A program made the position numbers and the translations under genes. Below are positions 59,367-64,000 of a DNA stretch of 64,000 nt, one piece after another. The notes under the pieces are model-generated. The model saw only the letters and a list, made by a program, of their open reading frames with translations. It was not told the origin of the DNA and did no database searches. How positions within the stretch are numbered: position 1 is the first letter of the stretch; every line of letters begins with the position of its first letter. Location: positions 186,001-250,000 of the forward strand of contig NZ_JAKQZC010000001.1 in the NCBI RefSeq assembly GCF_023736115.1, read 5' to 3'. Origin of the DNA: Salinicola avicenniae. Lineage in GTDB: Bacteria > Pseudomonadota > Gammaproteobacteria > Pseudomonadales > Halomonadaceae.

Positions 59367-60056
59367 TTACTCCTTCATCGAGAAACGGTAGCCGGTACCC
59401 CGTACGGTCTGGATCAGGTGCTGATGCGCCTCACCCAGCGACTTGCGCAGCCGGCGGATATGCACGTCGACGGTGCGTTCCTCCACGTACACATTGCCGC
59501 CCCAGACCTGATCGAGCAACTGGCTGCGCGAGTAGGCGCGCTCCTGATGAGTCATGAAGAACTGCAGCAGCCGGTATTCGGTGGGGCCGATCTCCAGCGC
59601 ACGCCCGTGGGAGGTGACCCGGTGGCTGGAGGGGTCGAGCTTGAGCCCGCCCACTTCGACGGCCTCCTCGATTCCCGGCGGCGTGGCTCGGCGCAGGACC
59701 GCCTTGAGCCGGGCGACCAGTTCGCGCGGCGAGAACGGCTTGGTGATGTAATCGTCGGCGCCGGCTTCCAGCCCCTGCACCTTGTTGTCCTCCTCACCCT
59801 TGGCGGTGAGCAGAATGATCGGCATCTCGGCGGTCGCTTCCTCACGCTTCAGGCGTCGCGCCAGCTCGATGCCGCTGACGCCCGGCATCATCCAGTCGAG
59901 CAGCATCAGGTCCGGCTTGCGATCCAGGGCGATAGCGTGGGCGGTTTGGGCGTTGTCCGCCTCCAGCACCTGATAGTCCGCCATCTCCAGGGCGACCGCG
60001 ATCATCTCGCGGATAGCGGGTTCATCGTCGACGATGAGTACGGTCTTTGCGCTCAT
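59367..60056 (-). CDS. phoB: Phosphate regulon response regulator PhoB
   Basis: OmpR-type regulator that activates phosphate-starvation genes. From ATG 60056 (GAGG six bases upstream) it has 229 residues, exactly the E. coli length. Asp54 in LMLLDWMMPG is the phospho-acceptor; Thr in LLTAKGEE and Lys in ITKPFSPREL complete the receiver; residues about 130-225 form the winged helix with EERTVDVHIRRLRKSL as recognition helix. A Pho box lies about 93 bases upstream, so the operon is autoregulated. Confidence 0.97.
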   Translation of the reverse strand: MSAKTVLIVDDEPAIREMIAVALEMADYQVLEADNAQTAHAIALDRKPDLMLLDWMMPGVSGIELARRLKREEATAEMPIILLTAKGEEDNKVQGLEAGADDYITKPFSPRELVARLKAVLRRATPPGIEEAVEVGGLKLDPSSHRVTSHGRALEIGPTEYRLLQFFMTHQERAYSRSQLLDQVWGGNVYVEERTVDVHIRRLRKSLGEAHQHLIQTVRGTGYRFSMKE

Positions 60057-60132
60057 GACAGGCCTCGAGTGAGCCGCCGACCGATCTCCCGTGGACATGG
60101 GGCGACCGGTCAGCCGTGACAGAACGGTGACG

Positions 60133-60166
60133 ATTACAGCGTGAAAATATGACAGCGATGTGACAG
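60133..60166 (-). promoter_or_regulatory. Pho box and -10 element of the phoBR promoter
   Basis: Read on the minus strand, CTGTCAC-ATCG-CTGTCAT (60166 down to 60149) matches the Pho box consensus CTGTCAT-N4-CTGTCAT with one change. Ten bases further lies TGTAAT (60138-60133), a good -10. This is the classic layout of PhoB-activated promoters where the box replaces the -35. A further CTGTCAC half-site lies at 60122-60116 in the leader. Confidence 0.9.
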
Positions 60167-60201
60167 CTCGGCCAGTCGGCGCGATCGCCAGCGGGACTCG
60201 G

Positions 60202-61101
60202 TCAGGCGGGGACGCCAGGCCACAGGGTCAGCGCCAGCCCGGCGAAGACCAGCAGGCCGGACCAGAAGTTGTTGAGAAAGGCCTGGAAGCAGGGCTGACG
60301 CGCCCGATGGCGGATCAGCCATTGCTGATAGACGAAGGTCGCCGCCATCGCCGCGAGGCCGAGCCAGAAGAAGCCGCCCAGCGCGAGTCGCGTGCCGACC
60401 CAGGCCAGCAGCAGCAGCGTCGCCAGCTGCAGCAGGCCGATGATCAGTTTGTCGGCGCGACCGAACAGGCGCGCGGTGGATTTGACGCCGATCTTGATGT
60501 CGTCGTCGCGGTCGACCATGGCGTACTGGGTGTCGTAGGCCACGGTCCAGGCCACGTTGGCGATCAGCAGCAGCCAGGCTTCGAGCGGCACGCTGCGCTC
60601 GACGGCCATGAAGGCCATCGGGATGCTCCACGAGAAGGCCATCCCCAGTACCACCTGCGGCAAGTGGGTATAGCGCTTCATGAAGGGGTAGACCGCGGCC
60701 AGCGCGACGCCGACGAAGGAGAGCAGGACGGTCGGCAGGTTGGTGAAACAGACCAGCACGAAAGCCAGTGCCACCAGCGTCGCGAACAGCGCCTTGGCCT
60801 CCCCCTCGCGGATCCGGCCGGTGGCCAGCGGCCGTTCGCGGGTGCGCTTGACGTGGCCGTCGACGTGGCGGTCGGCGTAGTCGTTGACCACGCAGCCGGC
60901 GGCGCGCATCAGGTAGACCCCGGCCACAAAGATCAACAGCGTCGGCCGATCCGGCAGCCCGTCGGCGGCGAGCCACAGCGCCCATAGCGTGGGCCACATC
61001 AACAGCCAGGTGCCGATCGGCTTGTCGAGCCGCGTCAGGCGCAGGAAATCGGGCAGGCGAGCAAGGCCGCGGGGGCGAGCGGGAGCGTCGGCGCTGGGCA
61101 T
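60202..61101 (-). CDS. ubiA: 4-hydroxybenzoate octaprenyltransferase UbiA
   Basis: Membrane prenyltransferase of ubiquinone synthesis. From ATG 61101 (GGAG six bases upstream) it has 299 residues (E. coli 290) and about eight to nine helices. The two Asp-rich metal sites are [15 protein letters not shown] and [13 protein letters not shown]. The N-terminal [22 protein letters not shown] stretch is highly conserved. It follows ubiC by 77 bases, the usual ubiC-ubiA order, and ends just before the phoBR control region. Confidence 0.96.
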   Translation of the reverse strand: MPSADAPARPRGLARLPDFLRLTRLDKPIGTWLLMWPTLWALWLAADGLPDRPTLLIFVAGVYLMRAAGCVVNDYADRHVDGHVKRTRERPLATGRIREGEAKALFATLVALAFVLVCFTNLPTVLLSFVGVALAAVYPFMKRYTHLPQVVLGMAFSWSIPMAFMAVERSVPLEAWLLLIANVAWTVAYDTQYAMVDRDDDIKIGVKSTARLFGRADKLIIGLLQLATLLLLAWVGTRLALGGFFWLGLAAMAATFVYQQWLIRHRARQPCFQAFLNNFWSGLLVFAGLALTLWPGVPA

Positions 61102-61178
61102 AGGGGTCTCCGAAACGACAGCCGCAAGCACCTTACCCTAGATGCCCGCCATCTTCGAGACTGGGGCAGCGAGTCGCC

Positions 61179-61721
61179 TCAGCGGGGGGGCAGGCCGAGA
61201 TCCGCGGCCATGGCCGCGTCGAAACGCTCCTGTACCAGGAGCTGCAGGCCGGTATGACGGAAGCGTGACCGCCGCAGCCAGACGCCCGTCGTCGATGGGC
61301 GAAGCGCCTCGATCGGGTCGCGCTCGAGATCGGACTGGGCGAACAACCAGCTGCCCAGGGAGCGCTCGCCCAGCGCGCGTAGCACGCGCCGGCAGGCGGG
61401 CGTTAGCGGTGCCACCGAGCGCGCACTGACCCAGGTGCGCGAGCCGCTCATCAGCGCCACCTCGCGGACCCAGGCGACCCGGGCGGGAGATTCACCGAGC
61501 GCCAGCGCTTCGTCGGCCAGCGGCCGCTCTATCGCCTGGTGCACCAGACAGACCCGGAAGGGTGCGGGGGAGGCCGCGATCAGTCGTGCCGTCAGCGAAT
61601 CGGTCGAGGCGATCCACTGCCACCAGGCCGGGCTCATCGCCGGGCGCAGCGCGGCGACCGGGACCCAGCGGCGAGGCAGGGCGGCGGCGGGCAGCAGCGG
61701 GCAACGCAGGGCTGGGAACAC
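61179..61721 (-). CDS. ubiC: Chorismate lyase UbiC
   Basis: Cytoplasmic enzyme that splits chorismate to 4-hydroxybenzoate and pyruvate, the first step to ubiquinone. I place the start at GTG 61721, with GGAG six bases before it; the 180-residue product then keeps the RWVPVAALRPAMS region that aligns with the E. coli N-terminus. An ATG at 61637 would cut this off. ARVAWVREVAL contains the conserved Arg (E. coli Arg76 region), GVWLRRSRFRHTG the second Arg cluster, and LLVQERF the Glu near the C-terminus. Confidence 0.9.
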   Translation of the reverse strand: MFPALRCPLLPAAALPRRWVPVAALRPAMSPAWWQWIASTDSLTARLIAASPAPFRVCLVHQAIERPLADEALALGESPARVAWVREVALMSGSRTWVSARSVAPLTPACRRVLRALGERSLGSWLFAQSDLERDPIEALRPSTTGVWLRRSRFRHTGLQLLVQERFDAAMAADLGLPPR

Positions 61722-61859
61722 ACACGACTCCGGAACGAACGGCGGCACACGCTGACGCGCGCGGATTCTCGAGCGAGGCTCGAGGCGAGGTGCGGCGACC
61801 TCGAGCAACGGCGGCGTAGTGTACCATGGGCCTCTCTCCCGTAGCCCTGCGAGGATGGC

Positions 61860-63047
61860 ATGAGCGTTGCCAACGAGCCCCCCACCGCGCCAGCGCCGCT
61901 GACGATCATCGGCACCGGCATGGCCGGTCTCGGCGTGGCGCGCGGTGTGAGGAACCGCGATGCTGCGCGCCCGATCACGCTGATCAGTGCCGACAGCGGT
62001 GACGAGTACAGCAAGCCGCTGCTGTCGAGCGCGCTGGCCAAGCGGCAGGCGCCCGAAGCGCTGGCGATGCGCGATGCGGTCGGCGTGGCCGAGGCGCTGG
62101 ATGCCCAGCTGCGTATCCATACGCCGGTGACGGCGATCGATACCGCGTCGCGCTGTCTGCAGCTTGGCGCCGAGCGGCTGCCCTACGGCCAACTGGTCAT
62201 CGCCACCGGCGCGGCGCCTTGGCAGCCGTTCGCCGTGCCGCCGGCGCTCGCTTCGCGGGTCTTCCAGATCAACGATCTCGACGACTACCGGCGCTTTCGT
62301 ACCGCGCTCGACGGCCATGGCGGTCCGGCGCGGGTGGCGATCGTGGGGGCCGGTCTGGTGGGCTGCGAGTACGCCAGCGACCTGCAGGCGAGTGGCCACC
62401 GGGTCGCCCTGGTCGCGCCCGAAGCCACACCGCTGCCGCGTCTGCTGCCGCCACCGCTGGGGCGGGCTTTGGGCACGGCCTTTGCCGAAGCGGGCATCGA
62501 TCTGCATCTCGGCCGTCGGCTCGACGCCATCCAGGACGAGGCGGAGACGGTGGTGCTGACGCTGGATGACGGCGCGGTGCTCGCCGCCGACCTGGTTCTG
62601 GTGGCTACCGGGCTGCGCCCGCGCACGGCGCTGGCGGCCGCCGCTGGGCTTGCGGTCTCCGAGGCGGGTATCCAGGTCGATCGCTATCTCGCGACCGGGG
62701 CGGCCGATGTCTTTGCGCTGGGCGATGTCGCTTGCGTCGACGGTCTCAGTGCCATGTACGTGCAGCCGCTGCAGGCCAGCGCCCGGGCGTTGGCGGCCAC
62801 GCTGACCGGGACACCGACGCCGGTGAGCTACGGCGCCTGGCCGATCATGGTCAAGACGCCGCTGTTGCCGGTGGCCGCCCTGCCGCCGCGCGAGGCACCG
62901 GCACGCTGGCGTATCGAAGGCGAAGCCGGCGATCTCGTCGCGCTGGCCGAGGACACGAACGGCCAGTTGCTGGGGTTTGCGCTCACTGGACGCTGTGTTC
63001 GGCGGAAAGTCGAACTGGCGCGAGCGGCGCCGCCGTTGCTAGGCTAG
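61860..63047 (+). CDS. NAD(P)/FAD-dependent oxidoreductase, rubredoxin reductase-like
   Basis: Flavoprotein of 395 residues resembling rubredoxin-NAD+ reductase (RubB/AlkT). IIGTGMAG at 16-23 is the FAD motif, YSKPLLSSALAK the conserved segment after it, IVGAGLVGCEYASDL the NAD motif, and DVFALGDVA the second FAD contact; VKTPLLPVAALPP is typical of the rubredoxin reductases' C-terminal part. GAGG precedes the ATG. In Pseudomonas, rubredoxin genes lie next to this gene in the same neighbourhood; none is present here. It is divergent from ubiC. Confidence 0.85.
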   Translation: MSVANEPPTAPAPLTIIGTGMAGLGVARGVRNRDAARPITLISADSGDEYSKPLLSSALAKRQAPEALAMRDAVGVAEALDAQLRIHTPVTAIDTASRCLQLGAERLPYGQLVIATGAAPWQPFAVPPALASRVFQINDLDDYRRFRTALDGHGGPARVAIVGAGLVGCEYASDLQASGHRVALVAPEATPLPRLLPPPLGRALGTAFAEAGIDLHLGRRLDAIQDEAETVVLTLDDGAVLAADLVLVATGLRPRTALAAAAGLAVSEAGIQVDRYLATGAADVFALGDVACVDGLSAMYVQPLQASARALAATLTGTPTPVSYGAWPIMVKTPLLPVAALPPREAPARWRIEGEAGDLVALAEDTNGQLLGFALTGRCVRRKVELARAAPPLLG

Positions 63048-63216
63048 CGACGGTAGTCACGGGTGCGTCAGCCACGATTCGTCACTTGCACTGGACAAAC
63101 CGCGCCTCGAGCTGCCTATTATGCGCTCGGAGGGTATGAGTCCCTCATCGAGAACAACAACGCGTAACAACTGCGAGGCGTGCCAGGTGACGCCATTGCT
63201 AAACCAGGAGGGCTTT

Positions 63217-63492
63217 ATGCGTAAGCCAGAACTCGCTGCGGCGATTGCCGAGCGTGCGGATCTTTCGAAGGACAAGGCCAGCCAGGTGCTTAACGTCATT
63301 CTCGACGAAATCACCGGCACGGTTTCCAAGGGTAGCGATGTCACCCTGATCGGCTTCGGTTCGTTCACGGTTCGCGAGCGTGCCGCGCGCACCGGTAAGA
63401 ATCCGCAGACCGGCAAGCCGCTGAACATTCCCGCCAGCAAGACCGTGGCCTTCAAGCCCGGCAAGGCGCTCAAGGACGCGGTCAGCAAGTAG
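63217..63492 (+). CDS. hup: HU family DNA-binding protein
   Basis: Small nucleoid protein of 91 residues that bends and compacts DNA. The ATG at 63217 is preceded by AGGAGG at ideal distance, which fits high expression. IGFGSFTVRERAARTGKNPQTGKPLNIPASKTVAFKPGK-type sequence contains the intercalating Pro of the beta arm (NIPAS) and the family signature. The start MRKPELAAAIAERADLSKDKA matches gammaproteobacterial HU alpha-like proteins. Two hairpins follow. Confidence 0.95.
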   Translation: MRKPELAAAIAERADLSKDKASQVLNVILDEITGTVSKGSDVTLIGFGSFTVRERAARTGKNPQTGKPLNIPASKTVAFKPGKALKDAVSK

Positions 63493-63515
63493 TCCCGGTT
63501 TTATCGTCCTGGCAA

Positions 63516-63537
63516 CCGCCCGTCGCCGGACGGGCGG
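63516..63537 (+). terminator. First hairpin after hup
   Basis: CCGCCCGTC (63516-63524) pairs with GACGGGCGG (63529-63537) around GCCG, 23 bases past the stop. There is no U-run. Confidence 0.6.
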
Positions 63538-63544
63538 CCTGTAC

Positions 63545-63573
63545 GCCGATTCGCCGACCGTTGGCGAATCGGC
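63545..63573 (+). terminator. Second hairpin after hup
   Basis: GCCGATTCGCC (63545-63555) pairs with GGCGAATCGGC (63563-63573) around a 7-base loop, followed by TTCCTGCTT. With the preceding hairpin it forms a tandem termination region. Confidence 0.7.
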
Positions 63574-63621
63574 TTCCTGCTTGCCGGTACCACCGGCGCT
63601 GATTGATCGCTGCGAGGTAGC

Positions 63622-63978
63622 ATGAAGCTCAAGTTGATGCTGTGGTGGCTCGGCGTGATGCTCAAGCGCGCGCGTGCGCGCAAGTCGGCGTTCCGCGAGA
63701 CATTGACCCGCCTGCAACGCTTCGATTGGGGCGTGGCGACGGAGGACCTCGCGATCGCACGCCATTACCGTATGCGCCCCGAGGCGATCGACAGTGCGCC
63801 GGGGTTGCCGGTGGATCTGGCGCTGGAACTGCGCTTTCGCGATGCCGACAGCGCGACCCGGTTTCTGCGCAAGCCCTCTCAGCGTGCTTTTCGCGAAGGA
63901 CTGTTCGACGGTCGTCTGCGCCTGGTGGGCGATTCACGCGACCTGGAGCGACTGCAGAGTCTGCTCAAGCATCTCTGA
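63622..63978 (+). CDS. Small protein, possibly SCP2-like lipid-binding
   Basis: A 118-residue protein that I do not recognise with certainty. An N-terminal hydrophobic/basic segment (MKLKLMLWWLGVMLKRARARK) could touch the membrane. The C-terminal half, with LALELRFRDADSATRFL and FREGLFDGRLRLVGDSRDLERLQSLL, follows the pattern of SCP2/sterol-carrier folds (a short F..G.L.L.GD....LQSLL ending). GAGG lies upstream of the ATG. It is after hup on the same strand but beyond the two hairpins. Confidence 0.7.
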   Translation: MKLKLMLWWLGVMLKRARARKSAFRETLTRLQRFDWGVATEDLAIARHYRMRPEAIDSAPGLPVDLALELRFRDADSATRFLRKPSQRAFREGLFDGRLRLVGDSRDLERLQSLLKHL

Positions 63979-63979
63979 A

Positions 63980-64000
63980 CCACGAGCCACGAGCCACGAG
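63980..64000. repeat. 7-bp tandem repeat running into the window edge
   Basis: CCACGAG occurs three times in a row (63980-63986, 63987-63993, 63994-64000), beginning two bases after the stop of the last gene. The array may continue past the window. Confidence 0.9.

Overview
The window is GC-rich, gene-dense chromosomal DNA from a gammaproteobacterium. Gene order (mnmG-rsmG-parA-parB-atpIBEFHAGDC-glmU-glmR-glmS, and phoR-phoB-ubiA-ubiC-rubredoxin reductase-hup) and protein sequences resemble both Pseudomonas and the halophilic Oceanospirillales. A glucosylglycerol-phosphate synthase at the left edge and a sodium-coupled NSS carrier fit a salt-adapted organism of the Halomonadaceae type. That placement is inference from gene content; no rRNA, tRNA, CRISPR array, insertion sequence or prophage gene was seen.

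Left part (1-12.4 kb). The end of ggpS is followed by minus-strand rlmJ, an OmpA-like lipoprotein and hemW/rdgB. An AT-rich regulatory block precedes a CsgD-like LuxR regulator. A tight minus-strand operon thiD-thiE-hemL-(kinase/ATPase fusion) and a CBS-domain ClC protein follow. The ClC protein carries Val where proton-coupled ClC exchangers carry the internal Glu.

Origin and energy block (12.4-25.4 kb). After erpA there is about 0.9 kb of non-coding DNA with one perfect and six near-perfect DnaA boxes and a duplicated AT-rich 12-mer. This is a strong oriC candidate directly upstream of mnmG, as in E. coli. mnmG-rsmG and parA-parB follow, then the complete F1Fo ATP synthase operon from a clear sigma70-type promoter to a UUCG hairpin terminator.

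Middle (25.5-42.2 kb). Amino-sugar genes glmU and glmR-glmS flank a DASS carrier, a YaiW-like lipoprotein and argE. Then come a short-chain dehydrogenase, an HdeD-like membrane protein, mltA, pdxY, a DUF72 protein, an NSS transporter, hexR and three small unknown proteins.

DNA damage block (42.4-51.3 kb). A perfect LexA box precedes overlapping imuA-imuB-dnaE2, the inducible mutagenesis cassette. A YhcB/ZapG-like protein with a long low-complexity tail and uvrD follow.

Right part (51.4-64 kb). phoU, cysZ, Mn-type sodA, a DUF2218-siderophore reductase fusion, an M23 peptidase and a chemoreceptor lead to phoBR behind a well-formed Pho box, then ubiC-ubiA, an orphan rubredoxin reductase, a HU gene and an SCP2-like small protein. 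A recurring oddity is short tandem duplications at or just beyond stop codons (ClC gene, parB, glmS, phoR, last gene). No wholly new multi-gene system is evident; the best leads are the oriC architecture, the ClC variant and the stop-codon repeats.
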